Below are positions 27,140 through 36,800 of a DNA stretch of 64,000 bases, in pieces (the stretch's first letter is position 1; each line of letters starts with the position of its first letter). The DNA is from a bacterium (GTDB lineage: Bacteria; Electryoneota; JAOADG01). The DNA lies in the NCBI GenBank assembly GCA_026417415.1, contig JAOADG010000008.1, positions 186,001 through 250,000 on the forward strand. The letters run 5' to 3'. The translations under genes and the position numbers were made by a program. The notes under the pieces were generated by a model. That model had not been told where the DNA came from. It saw only the letters and a program-made list of their open reading frames with translations, and searched no databases.

Positions 27140-28861
27140 TTAACGAAGAATGATCGGTTTGGGAACAATCGTCCATTTACTGCGAACGCGAATAGTATCC
27201 TCATCAATTACAAAAGGTTCTGCAAAAGAAAACGGAATTAACTGACCCACATCCAATTGATCATTATCGTTAATATCGCGAAAAGCACGTATTCTCCATA
27301 ATCCTGGGGGAACCTGTAAATCTGCAATTCCTGACTGATCGGAATTGACAGAAAATGTTTCAATTGACTTGACCCAACTGGATGCTTGATTAGGAACTTG
27401 CAGGGAAATGGCAGATAGATGTAAATCGCCTGATTTTACTCGCCATTCATCTTTTACTTGAACAGAAATGGTCCCTAAAGTATCAAATGGAAGTACGTAA
27501 AACCGAAAATAAAGGATAGAATCTTTCGCGGGAACATTATTCAAAGAAAACCATTCTTTCGTTTGTACAATTAAGGTAATGAAATTTCGTTCCGGTAAAC
27601 TGTTCGCAGGGACGATTTTATGAACAAATGGATCAAGTGATTGAGTAAAGATTGGGATTTCTGTGGAATCTACGTTTCTGATTAGTTTAACTGACCTTTG
27701 AATAGATCCTACCATTAAACCCATCGTTGTACTTAATACCCATTCAGTTTTAGGGAGCAAATTCCCACTTTGAGGTTGCAGTTTCCATAGATAGGGTCGG
27801 AGTGTGTCAGCACCTTCATATCGTAAATGAACAAAAGAACTTTGGATTGTTCTTGTTGCTGTTGTACCGTTCTGAAGTACAAAATTAGAGATCTCGAAAA
27901 AAGCAGAATCTGGTGTAAATTGTTCCGGTAATAAACAATACATCCGATTGGAATCAGATGGATCGTGATACAAAACACCTAACCATTTATCAAACTGATT
28001 TGATCTTAGAAGAGGATGACCTCCTAAAACGCCTTGAATTGGATAAGTTAACCTAAGAGTAAGCAATCTGGGCGAAATCATTCGTATAGATTGAACGGCT
28101 GGAAAAGAAGTATCTCTCAAAGCTAGATGAAAAGGGAAAAGTGTGCTTGAATCCTTAGGCACAATCGGATCATCAAAGGTCAGTCCAATTTTATCGGTGG
28201 ATGGTTCATATTTTCTACTGCGGTTGATATCGTCTATAGCGATCAAGCGATATTTTCCATCTGCAAGTCCTGTAAATTGAAAAAATCCCATAGAATCAGT
28301 CACAGCGACGTAATCTGGCACATCTTCAAATGGTGAAGGATCTTTGCCTTGGAATTTATCAGGGAGTTTCCAAGCCCAAATCCATACCCCACGTCTGTTT
28401 TTACTATCATATACAATCCCTTTGATCTTTCCATGGTCAATCGTATTGCCTGTGCTAAATAAAATTTCTATGGGTTCAGGCATTGGGTTATTTTGTTCAT
28501 CACGAATTTCTGGGGATATCGTTAAACGGTAAGTTTGATTCGGTAACAAAGGTTCTTGAGGAAGGATACGAATCTTTCTCCCTTTTGCAATGATTTGCAA
28601 ACCCTTTTTTGGAAAGGGGGAAAGGGTAATCAAATTGGGATCAATCGGCTTGAAACGACTATCAAAGACGATTTCAATGGTAGTGTGGATATCTACTTGT
28701 GTTTGATCCGGAGATGGAGACAATTGAATAGGTCGGATCCCTTCTAAATCTGCCGGTCCACCTGGTGGAGGTTGAATTTTTGCGCAATTGGAGGTAGCAA
28801 CAAAACTTCCAATGAGTATCCAACGGATAAGTAGAACGATGTTTATTGGACGATTATTCAT
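27140..28861 (-). CDS. Ig-like domain (Big_5/SbsA-type) lipoprotein
   Basis: 573 residues. The N terminus has a hydrophobic signal ending in a cysteine (ATSNC), then KIQPPPGGPADLEG, a run that opens a widespread Bacteroidota envelope lipoprotein family. An SbsA-type Ig-like domain follows at about 50-140 (IQLSPSPDQTQVD, TYRLTISPEIRDEQNNPM). A carboxypeptidase-regulatory-like beta domain (about 145-210, GFFQFTGLADGKYRLIAIDD) comes next. The start at 28861 has GAGG upstream and overlaps the PEGA gene by 8 bp; an earlier ATG at 28900 adds 13 poor residues. Likely an outer-membrane surface lipoprotein; exact role unknown. Confidence 0.83.
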   Translation of the reverse strand: MNNRPINIVLLIRWILIGSFVATSNCAKIQPPPGGPADLEGIRPIQLSPSPDQTQVDIHTTIEIVFDSRFKPIDPNLITLSPFPKKGLQIIAKGRKIRILPQEPLLPNQTYRLTISPEIRDEQNNPMPEPIEILFSTGNTIDHGKIKGIVYDSKNRRGVWIWAWKLPDKFQGKDPSPFEDVPDYVAVTDSMGFFQFTGLADGKYRLIAIDDINRSRKYEPSTDKIGLTFDDPIVPKDSSTLFPFHLALRDTSFPAVQSIRMISPRLLTLRLTYPIQGVLGGHPLLRSNQFDKWLGVLYHDPSDSNRMYCLLPEQFTPDSAFFEISNFVLQNGTTATRTIQSSFVHLRYEGADTLRPYLWKLQPQSGNLLPKTEWVLSTTMGLMVGSIQRSVKLIRNVDSTEIPIFTQSLDPFVHKIVPANSLPERNFITLIVQTKEWFSLNNVPAKDSILYFRFYVLPFDTLGTISVQVKDEWRVKSGDLHLSAISLQVPNQASSWVKSIETFSVNSDQSGIADLQVPPGLWRIRAFRDINDNDQLDVGQLIPFSFAEPFVIDEDTIRVRSKWTIVPKPIILR

Positions 28862-30368
28862 CTGCCTCTGGTTGTGGTCCAATTCGAATAGCAGAAACAT
28901 AGAAGTATCGTACGTTTAGATCGTGGCTATAAATACGAATGGTGTTTTTCCCGCTGACAAGACGATCTCCTAATGGATGACGCTCCCAACCATCCGGATC
29001 AGTGGTATTCCACATACGAGATGGCGACCACTCCGAACGTAACACCTTTTGGTTTACTTCAATCACACCATGAGTTCTATTAACAAAAGTTAATGGATAG
29101 TTTTTTGTACTTTTAACCGCTTGCAACCACAAATACAAAGGTGAATCATAGGGTGTTCGTTGTGGAAGTGTAAATTCTATTTCTAAAAATTGGCCTCCTA
29201 CTGGGGATTTAGACGCAAATGCTTCGCCAAATTCAAAAGCAAACTTTTCCCAATGTTTAACTTTGACGATTTTTGGTCCCCGAGCTCGATCAATAACAAA
29301 TCCACCTACATCTGGATGATGGATACCAATAGACCATCTATCAATATTGGTTTGAATCACTTGACCAAATTCATCCACACGCAATTCACAGGTATAACCG
29401 ACTTTATACCTTCCAATAATGGTTTGGGAAGGATCAGTTGCAGTGACATTGATTTTCATAGGCATAGGTTTACTATAACCGGAAACAAATCCAAAATCCA
29501 ATTCATAAACGCCAAATTTTAGTTCACCTTCCCAAGAACCAATTCCCACTTGACGGTTATTGATTAGAATGGGACCCTCAATCGGCGTTGTCCGAATGGA
29601 AACTACTTTTGACGATATCGTATTTTCAGGAATTAAACGAAAAAAGATTTTTTGTTCTTGAAATGCTTCACCTATTAATACAGTAACTTCTGATGGGTCA
29701 GAGCGGTATCCTTGTTTGACCACTTGAACTTGGTGGGTACCTGTGGGAACTAAAAGAATTGCATCAGTTGTTTGTGATGTACTTTCACCATTTAAAAAAA
29801 TCTCCGCATTTGGAATGCTACTTGATACAAATATACGGCCACTTCCACTACGTCCAGAAATAATTGGTTTACTTTGTGATTTAGGAGGAGGGTACAATCG
29901 GTCATTTTCTTTTTGAATTGGTAATTGCGCAAAACCATTGGGTTGTTCTATTTGAATTTTAACTGTATCGGGTTGTACCGATGTTTCTTTTGCTGCTTGT
30001 TCTGGAGTGAGTAAACGAAAATGAACGGTTGAGGAAGAACCTGGATTAATCAAAACATCTTTGGCAAAAGGTTTTGATATGTAACCATCTAATTTTACTT
30101 CCACTAAATAGCTTTTAGGTTTTACCAACGTAAAGCGTTCAGGTGTTTTTTTGTTTGTGGGCTTTTTATCTATATAGATATGGGCAAATTTTGGTTCACT
30201 GGTAACAATTAACTCACCGGGTAAATCTCTAGTGATAAAGAAAAACCCAAATATTCCTAAGACCAAAAAAACGCTTACTCCAATAAATTGGAATAACCAC
30301 TTTCGATTCGTTATCATTGTTTTCAGTAAAGTTTCTTCTTTAGGTCTTCGGATAAAAAGATTAAACAT
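28854..30368 (-). CDS. PEGA-domain membrane-anchored envelope protein
   Basis: 504 residues. A short cytoplasmic N terminus and one membrane helix (about 27-48) are followed by tandem PEGA-type beta domains: the first (about 52-120, GELIVTSEPKFAHIYIDKKPTNKKTPE) is read in two parts as a strand pair, the second (about 175-240) has GRIFVSSSIPNAEIFLNG. A third related domain lies at 250-320. The C-terminal 150 residues look like a lectin-type beta sandwich ending VSGKNTIRIYSHD. It shares 8 bp with the Ig-like lipoprotein gene, so the two probably work in one envelope complex. Confidence 0.8.
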   Translation of the reverse strand: MFNLFIRRPKEETLLKTMITNRKWLFQFIGVSVFLVLGIFGFFFITRDLPGELIVTSEPKFAHIYIDKKPTNKKTPERFTLVKPKSYLVEVKLDGYISKPFAKDVLINPGSSSTVHFRLLTPEQAAKETSVQPDTVKIQIEQPNGFAQLPIQKENDRLYPPPKSQSKPIISGRSGSGRIFVSSSIPNAEIFLNGESTSQTTDAILLVPTGTHQVQVVKQGYRSDPSEVTVLIGEAFQEQKIFFRLIPENTISSKVVSIRTTPIEGPILINNRQVGIGSWEGELKFGVYELDFGFVSGYSKPMPMKINVTATDPSQTIIGRYKVGYTCELRVDEFGQVIQTNIDRWSIGIHHPDVGGFVIDRARGPKIVKVKHWEKFAFEFGEAFASKSPVGGQFLEIEFTLPQRTPYDSPLYLWLQAVKSTKNYPLTFVNRTHGVIEVNQKVLRSEWSPSRMWNTTDPDGWERHPLGDRLVSGKNTIRIYSHDLNVRYFYVSAIRIGPQPEADE

Positions 30369-30414
30369 AGTTCCGTAAATTTCTAATTAGAGATTATTAA
30401 CGTAATGAATTGAA

Positions 30415-31137
30415 ATGAAAATCACAAGTAATACGGAATGGTACCATCGGGCATTTAATCAAAGGTATTTAGAGTTGTATTCTCATCGTGATGAGAAAGA
30501 GCTTGCTCAACTATTTTTTACTTTAGTTCATTTCAAATTGTTTCCTACTGATGGTAAAGTGTTAGATGCTGCCTGTGGTGCTGGAAGATGGTTAAGGTAC
30601 TTAATTCGAAATGGAGTAGATGCTATAGGTTTTGATTTGTCTTCGGAACTGTTAAAAGAGTGCTCGGACTTACCTGTAGTGCAAGCAGATATGAGATCAC
30701 TGCCATTCGAAGACCAGACCTTTATTAGCGTGCATAGTTTATTTTCAAGTTTTGGTTATTTTGTAGACGCTGAAGAGGATATGCGTCAAATCCGTGAATT
30801 TGTACGAGTACTGAAAAAAGATGGATGGATCTTATTCGATACAATACCCGATCGATTCCTATACGAGTTACCGCCAGATAACACCTATCAATTTTCCGAC
30901 GGGGTGATTGCTTCAATTCATCGCGAGACCAAACAAAACATTATTTATAAAACCGTTCAGTTGGATAATGGAGAAATGTGGGAAGAACGGTTAAGAGTAT
31001 ATACACCGATTGAACTGGATCAAATGTTTCAGAAGTATGGTTGCTGTTTACTTTGGCGCTTAGGAAATTATGATGGATCAAGTTACAATGCGAATTACTC
31101 ACCAAGGATGATTTCTTGTTATGTTCGAACTACTTGA
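30415..31137 (+). CDS. Class I SAM-dependent methyltransferase, coupled to bshC
   Basis: 240 residues. The N terminus WYHRAFNQRYLELYSHRDEKEL precedes SAM motif I VLDAACGAGRWLRYL, then IGFDLSSELL and the post-motif LFSSFGYF. The last 17 bp overlap the bshC start, a strong sign of translational coupling. In Chlorobaculum tepidum a SAM-dependent methyltransferase (NmbA) makes N-methyl-bacillithiol. By context I infer that this protein may play that part; the sequence alone does not prove it. Other small-molecule methyltransferases remain possible. Confidence 0.85.
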   Translation: MKITSNTEWYHRAFNQRYLELYSHRDEKELAQLFFTLVHFKLFPTDGKVLDAACGAGRWLRYLIRNGVDAIGFDLSSELLKECSDLPVVQADMRSLPFEDQTFISVHSLFSSFGYFVDAEEDMRQIREFVRVLKKDGWILFDTIPDRFLYELPPDNTYQFSDGVIASIHRETKQNIIYKTVQLDNGEMWEERLRVYTPIELDQMFQKYGCCLLWRLGNYDGSSYNANYSPRMISCYVRTT

Positions 31138-32524
31138 AAGAAAAAGTTGGCTAGAAAATAAGTTACCCGAAGTGGTACGTTACGGCTTAGAAAGAAAAAA
31201 AGGTTACGAATCGTTTTATCCCAATGGAATTACTGAGGAAATTGAACAGGAACAGCACATCATTACAGGACAACAACCAGGATTTTTAGGAGGCCCTCTT
31301 TATACTACTTACAAACGTTGGACGGCCGAGTTTCTTTCTAAAACAAATCAACACTTTTTCTGGATTGAAAGTGGTGATACGGATTGGAATGAAATTGCTA
31401 CGGTCTATTGGAAAACCAAGGAAATCCAATGGACCGATACACAACCCAATGTACCGACTACTTACCGATACTTTCCTGATGAAGTTTTTCAAGATTTGAT
31501 TCAATTAGAATCATCACCTTTTCACCAGCAACGATTAGAAACCACTAAAGATGCTTTCAATGGTACTGTTGTGCAGAGTTTTCTTGAATTTCAGAAACGC
31601 TTGGGAATCGCTCAATATACGGAATGGGTAGAAGGTCCACCTAGATTACCACAACCTTATTCTGAGCAATATCAAAGATTGCTGCTTGAATGGATGAAGG
31701 ATCTAAGATATGGAATTCTTGCAATAAGAAAAGGAATACAAAGAGTATATGATAAATTTGGGAATGTTCAAGCTGAATTGTTAAAACACAGAACGGGATG
31801 GTTTTACCTTCAAGACCATGGTTCACAAAGAGTTCCAATTGAATGGGATGAAAACGATTTTTATATCAACCATAAGCGATTGAATTCAAGAGATATGTAT
31901 GATCTGGTAAAACATAATATAGGATTTTTCATTCCCGGTGTTTTGTGGAGGCCTATGGTTCAACAAGCCCTTTTTTCACCACAAGTTGTCGTATTGGGAA
32001 CTTCTGAAGCTGCATATTGGGCTGAATTGAATGATTTAATGCTTTGGGCACAATTAAAATATCCAAAAATTGTTATCCGATTAGGTGCTACCATTCTTAC
32101 AAAAAAGTACCAATCCTTAACATGGAAAGAAATTCTTTCAAATACTCCGCCAATATTAGAGAAGTCAAAACACATTGAAGAAGTGGAAAAGCTATTTCAA
32201 CAATTAATCCAGCAGTTTGACCATATTGAAGAAAATCTACCTATCCATATTCAGCACGCTATTCAAAAAAGTAAAGAAAAAATCCACTACCAATTTAAAA
32301 AAACAATAGATATACTTGAACGATACTTTGATGAAATTCAAGGAAGTAAAAGAAAACTTTGGAATCAATTCCAATCTGAAATTGGGAAGAATTCTATACC
32401 CCAAGAAAGAAAAATGACTTTATTAGAAGCCTATGTTTGGTGGGGAAAGGAAGGAATACAAAGTATTTATGAACTCCTGAAAAATACAAAACAAGGTGGA
32501 CATTACCTTTTCAGAGAGTTGTAA
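31121..32524 (+). CDS. bshC: Bacillithiol biosynthesis cysteine-adding enzyme BshC (putative)
   Basis: 467 residues. BshC joins cysteine to glucosaminyl-malate in the last step of bacillithiol synthesis. The family marks are IITGQQPGFLGGPLYTTYK, HFFWIESGDTDWNE (matching the FWIAGEDHDFEE segment) and VVLGTSEAAYWAELNDL. A coiled coil at about 350-420 (many Gln, Glu, Lys) is also family-typical. It is somewhat shorter than the roughly 530-540 residues usual in Bacillus, with the shortening spread over the middle. No bshA or bshB lies in the window. Confidence 0.87.
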   Translation: MFELLERKSWLENKLPEVVRYGLERKKGYESFYPNGITEEIEQEQHIITGQQPGFLGGPLYTTYKRWTAEFLSKTNQHFFWIESGDTDWNEIATVYWKTKEIQWTDTQPNVPTTYRYFPDEVFQDLIQLESSPFHQQRLETTKDAFNGTVVQSFLEFQKRLGIAQYTEWVEGPPRLPQPYSEQYQRLLLEWMKDLRYGILAIRKGIQRVYDKFGNVQAELLKHRTGWFYLQDHGSQRVPIEWDENDFYINHKRLNSRDMYDLVKHNIGFFIPGVLWRPMVQQALFSPQVVVLGTSEAAYWAELNDLMLWAQLKYPKIVIRLGATILTKKYQSLTWKEILSNTPPILEKSKHIEEVEKLFQQLIQQFDHIEENLPIHIQHAIQKSKEKIHYQFKKTIDILERYFDEIQGSKRKLWNQFQSEIGKNSIPQERKMTLLEAYVWWGKEGIQSIYELLKNTKQGGHYLFREL

Positions 32525-32603
32525 TGGAGAAAATGTCGTAGCTATGTTTTTTACTTGTTTTCTATTTATCTGAGATGTATAATAAAATTTTAGGAAGAAA
32601 CAT

Positions 32604-33800
32604 TTGATACAAATGACTTTACCGCAAGCCTACCAAATCTTTCAATTAGATTTTGGCAGCAGTTTTCAACTTGCTGAAGCAGCATATTTTGAGTATTTAC
32701 TTCGTTTACAAAGTGGAGAAAATATAACCGATCTTTATGGCAACCCAATTACGCGTAAAGACATAGATACGGCATTCTATCTAATTAAAGAACATCACCA
32801 ACGTAAAACAGAAGCACATTCAAGTACATCCCAAACCACACTACCAAAACCTCCCTCTGCTATTTTAAGTCAATGGAATGATGCTACAGGTGCTGGTCAA
32901 GATCCACAGTTAATTCTTCCAAAACCCAATAAACCAACATATCAAGAACCAGTTCCATTTTTTTACAATCCCAATGAATCACCTAAAATGCAAGTTAGAA
33001 CGTCCATTGAATTAAAATCTAACAAAGCAGAGAGAGAATCATTAGCAGGTGGTCAAAAAGAATCGCAAGAAAGTGTAGAAAATGAGTTTTCATCCAACGC
33101 ACTTTTTCCTGATGAACATCAAGAAGAAAATGCAGAACCGAGCCCTGGTGAATTAAGAACTACAGTTCATTTCAAACCAGAAAAAAATAAACGAACTCTC
33201 CGTGTTCCTTTTAGTCAAGAAAGCGAAAGAGATAGTGATCGTTTCCCACCAGAACCACAGGTACCTTTTTTCAATGTGCGAACCACTGCAAAAGTCGCAC
33301 AAAATCAAACTGAAGAATCAAAGATAAAGGATAAACCACCTAAACAAGAAATGAAAAGATCCCGATTGATAAGTTCTGCTCATAAAAAAGGGTTGTCCAG
33401 TACTAAACAGTATAGTGATGATCAAAGTACCTTATTATTTTCAAGCGATTCAGATAGAGAAAAACAACACGTTCAAACAAATAATCAAACAGTACAAGTT
33501 TCACCAGAAGAAATTCAACCAAAGCAACAGCCAAATTCATCACAATTTGCGAATGAAGCGAATACAGAACAAAGTGCATTTCAATCAACCAATTCTAAAA
33601 ATTCAGAGTATATGGATATTAGCGGTCACTGGCATGACTATACACCTGAACTTACTGAAACGGAACTAATAGATGTCCAATTTGCCTATCAACGCTCTAT
33701 TGGTAAAAAGGAACGTGAACGAAAACTTCTTTTATTCGGTTTAGTGGCAATTTATCTGGCATTAATTGTTGGTATTCTTGCAATAAGAATGTTGATGTAA
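32604..33800 (+). CDS. Tail-anchored protein with disordered linker; unknown function
   Basis: 398 residues. The start is probably TTG at 32604: AGGAAG sits 6 nt upstream, whereas the ATG at 32613 is 15 nt away. The N-terminal 70 residues form a helical domain (LPQAYQIFQLDFGSSFQLAEAAYFEYL, seen as two helices, then DIDTAFYLIKEH) that faintly resembles a J domain without the HPD motif. Residues about 75-330 are Gln/Asn/Ser/Glu/Lys rich and look disordered. A single membrane helix (LLLFGLVAIYLALIVGILAI) ends the protein, so it is probably tail-anchored with its body in the cytoplasm. No known family recognised. Confidence 0.6.
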   Translation: MIQMTLPQAYQIFQLDFGSSFQLAEAAYFEYLLRLQSGENITDLYGNPITRKDIDTAFYLIKEHHQRKTEAHSSTSQTTLPKPPSAILSQWNDATGAGQDPQLILPKPNKPTYQEPVPFFYNPNESPKMQVRTSIELKSNKAERESLAGGQKESQESVENEFSSNALFPDEHQEENAEPSPGELRTTVHFKPEKNKRTLRVPFSQESERDSDRFPPEPQVPFFNVRTTAKVAQNQTEESKIKDKPPKQEMKRSRLISSAHKKGLSSTKQYSDDQSTLLFSSDSDREKQHVQTNNQTVQVSPEEIQPKQQPNSSQFANEANTEQSAFQSTNSKNSEYMDISGHWHDYTPELTETELIDVQFAYQRSIGKKERERKLLLFGLVAIYLALIVGILAIRMLM

Positions 33801-33895
33801 CAATTTAGTCGGTTTGGTTGTAAAAGTATTTATTGCATTTTAGAAATCTTTGGTTTACTTTACATAAATTACTTTTCAACATTTGGAGGTTTGGC

Positions 33896-36800
33896 ATGGG
33901 AACAAGGAAAGTATTTCAATGTTTAGGAATTAGTATTTTTTTAATGATGTTTGTGCTTACAGCATCGGCATCTCCATTATCTTCTATGGATAATGGTGTT
34001 GCCCCAAATAACAAACCAAAAGAAGTTTTACCGATCACAGCGCCAATAGAAATTGGCGAATGGCATTCAACAGAGATTCCTATCACGGATGAAGCCGATA
34101 CACCAATTACTATTGGTACTGGAACAACGCAGCAAGCTTTTCCGATTTACGATTTTTGGTGGCAAGTGATTAGCGCAAGTATTTATACCGCAGCAGATAT
34201 TCAAGCCGCTGGAGGAGCAGCTGGTGTTATTACCCACTTACGTTGGGATTGTGGGACACCTTCTACTTGGCCTGCAAGACAAGTTTGGATTTATATTGGA
34301 ACGACTACTGCAACTACTTTTACTTCACAAACGTGGAGTGCATTCCAAGCATCTTACACCTTAACTGAAGTTTACAATAGTGGTACTCAAAACTATACAG
34401 GTCCCACCACCGTCGGCTGGAATGAATGGGATATCAACGATTTCACTTGGAACGGTACTGATAATTTAATCATTGTTGTCCGTTCTTTTCGAAATGGTTA
34501 TGCATCATCTACCACGCCGTGGCGCTATAGTACCAGCACAGGAAATCAGCATATCTATTGGATAGGTGACTCAGCAGATTTATCAACCTATACAGGTACA
34601 GCGAATGCTAATCGTCCCAATATCCAGTTGGAAATGATTATCGCTCCAGGCGCTCCTTTTGCACCTGTTCCTATGAACGGTGCTACCAATGTTCCAACGA
34701 ACGCCACGCTTAGTTGGAATGCAGGTGCCAATTCAGCAACTTTTGATGTGTATTTTGGTACAGTGAATCCACCAACCACACAAGTAGCGACAGGTTTAAC
34801 AACCACCTCTTGGACTCCAACTACAGCATTAAATCCGAACACAACCTATTATTGGTATGTACGAGCATTTAATCCATTTGGAAATACCACCGGTCCTGTT
34901 TGGTCCTTTACTACAGGGAGTGGTACTGCTCCAAATTCTCCTACAAATGGAAGCGCAGTCACCATTACCAACAATTCAATGACCATTTCTTTTACGGATA
35001 ATTCTACCAACGAAACGGGTTTTCCAGTTTATATATCTACAGATGGCAATGAATATACCTTATCACAAACCTTACCCGCCAACACGGGAACAGGAACAGT
35101 TCAGTTTACCTTATCTAATCTGAATCCTAACACTCGTTACTGGATTAGAGTTTTTGCAACCGGTGCAGGTGGCACTTCTACAGGATTTGCAGGAGTGAAT
35201 GAATGGACCTATGCCAATCCAGCTGCCCAAATCGTTTTAGGTGCTATTGGGTTTACCAATGTAATGATTTCATCCATTCCTACCACGGATGGAAATCCAC
35301 CGAATACCTTGTACCGTGTTATGGTAAACCCCGGTGTTTATGTAATGGCGGGTGGTAGTCCCATTACTCAATTGCCTAACCTCTGGACAAATTTCAATGT
35401 TACAGGTTTAGTAAGCGGTGCTACGTATAACTTCCGTGCCGTAGCAGTGAACGGTGCGGGTGTTGAATCACCGGGTCCAGTGGTTACAGTGACCACTTCT
35501 GATGCCAATTCAGCAGGTCCAGACGCTTATGGATATCGTTATTTAAATAATAATGCTCCGAATGGTCCGACTTTTGAATGGATTACGCCAGGTGGAACCA
35601 CAATTCCTACCACTACCGGGTGGACCAGTACCGATGATGGTTACTATACGACCCCACAACCGTTAGGATTTACTTTGAATTGGTATGGGGTTGACTATAC
35701 TCAGGTGTATCTATGTTCCAATGGATATGTAACTTTTGACGCTGGTTATAGTACACTTGGTCCTACGCTAACAAGCAATCAACCCGGTGCAGGAATTCTT
35801 TTCTGGGGTCGGGATATGCACGTAGGATATACCAACCCATCTACGGATATTACCATACAAACACTTGGTACGGCACCCAATCGCTATTGTGTCATTACTT
35901 TTATTAGTTTAGCGCAATATGCAAATGCTGCGGTTCGGATGGATGCACAAATTATTATTTATGAAAATGGACAAGTTAAAGTTCAATACAACAATGTAAA
36001 TCCTTCCCTTCCACGTGGGGTTATTGGTATTAAAGCACTCAATGGTGCAAATGGAATGAATTTGGAATATGCACCTCAATTAACCCCGACGAATCAAACA
36101 GTGATTCTTTACTACCGTTTAGGTGTTCCATCCAATCCCATTCCAGCCAATGGTGCTGCCAATGTTCCACTTGGAACAAATTTACAATGGACTGCTGCAG
36201 CAGCGGCAACTGGGTATAATGTCTATTTCGGAACGACTAATCCACCACCATTAGTATCTTCTAATCAAACAGCAACCACCTATGTAGTGAATCTGGCTCC
36301 CACCACAACCTACTATTGGCAAGTAGTGGCTTTAGGCACTGGAGGAATGACCAATGCTGGTCCAGTGTGGAGTTTTACAACAGGTACAGGCGCTGCACCT
36401 AATGCTCCAACAAATGGTGCTGTCACAAATCCAACAACCAGTTCATTGACTTTAACGTGGTCTGATAATTCCAACAATGAAACCGGGTTCCCAATTCATC
36501 GCTCGTTGGATGATGTTACTTATACCTATTTAGCAACGGCACCTGCGAATGCAACTACCTATACTGACAATAATTTGATACCCTCCAGACGATACTATTA
36601 TCGTGTCTATGCACAAAATCAGGATGCCACATCTTTGTCGTATGCAAACATGAATGGAGTTACGCTACCCGTTCCTGCAGGAACGCTATACATTTCGCTC
36701 CGTGGAGCAGGTAGGACCACAGCAGGTGTTGATTCCATTGGTGCTGATGCAAACTCTCCACAAGTTACCTACAAGGTAGAAGTGATGGGATTGGGATTTT

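Noticed and set aside
30402-33800. A new defence or mobile system around the methyltransferase, bshC and disordered protein
   Set aside because: No nuclease, integrase, toxin or phage-like gene lies nearby, and bshC gives a metabolic explanation for the first two genes.
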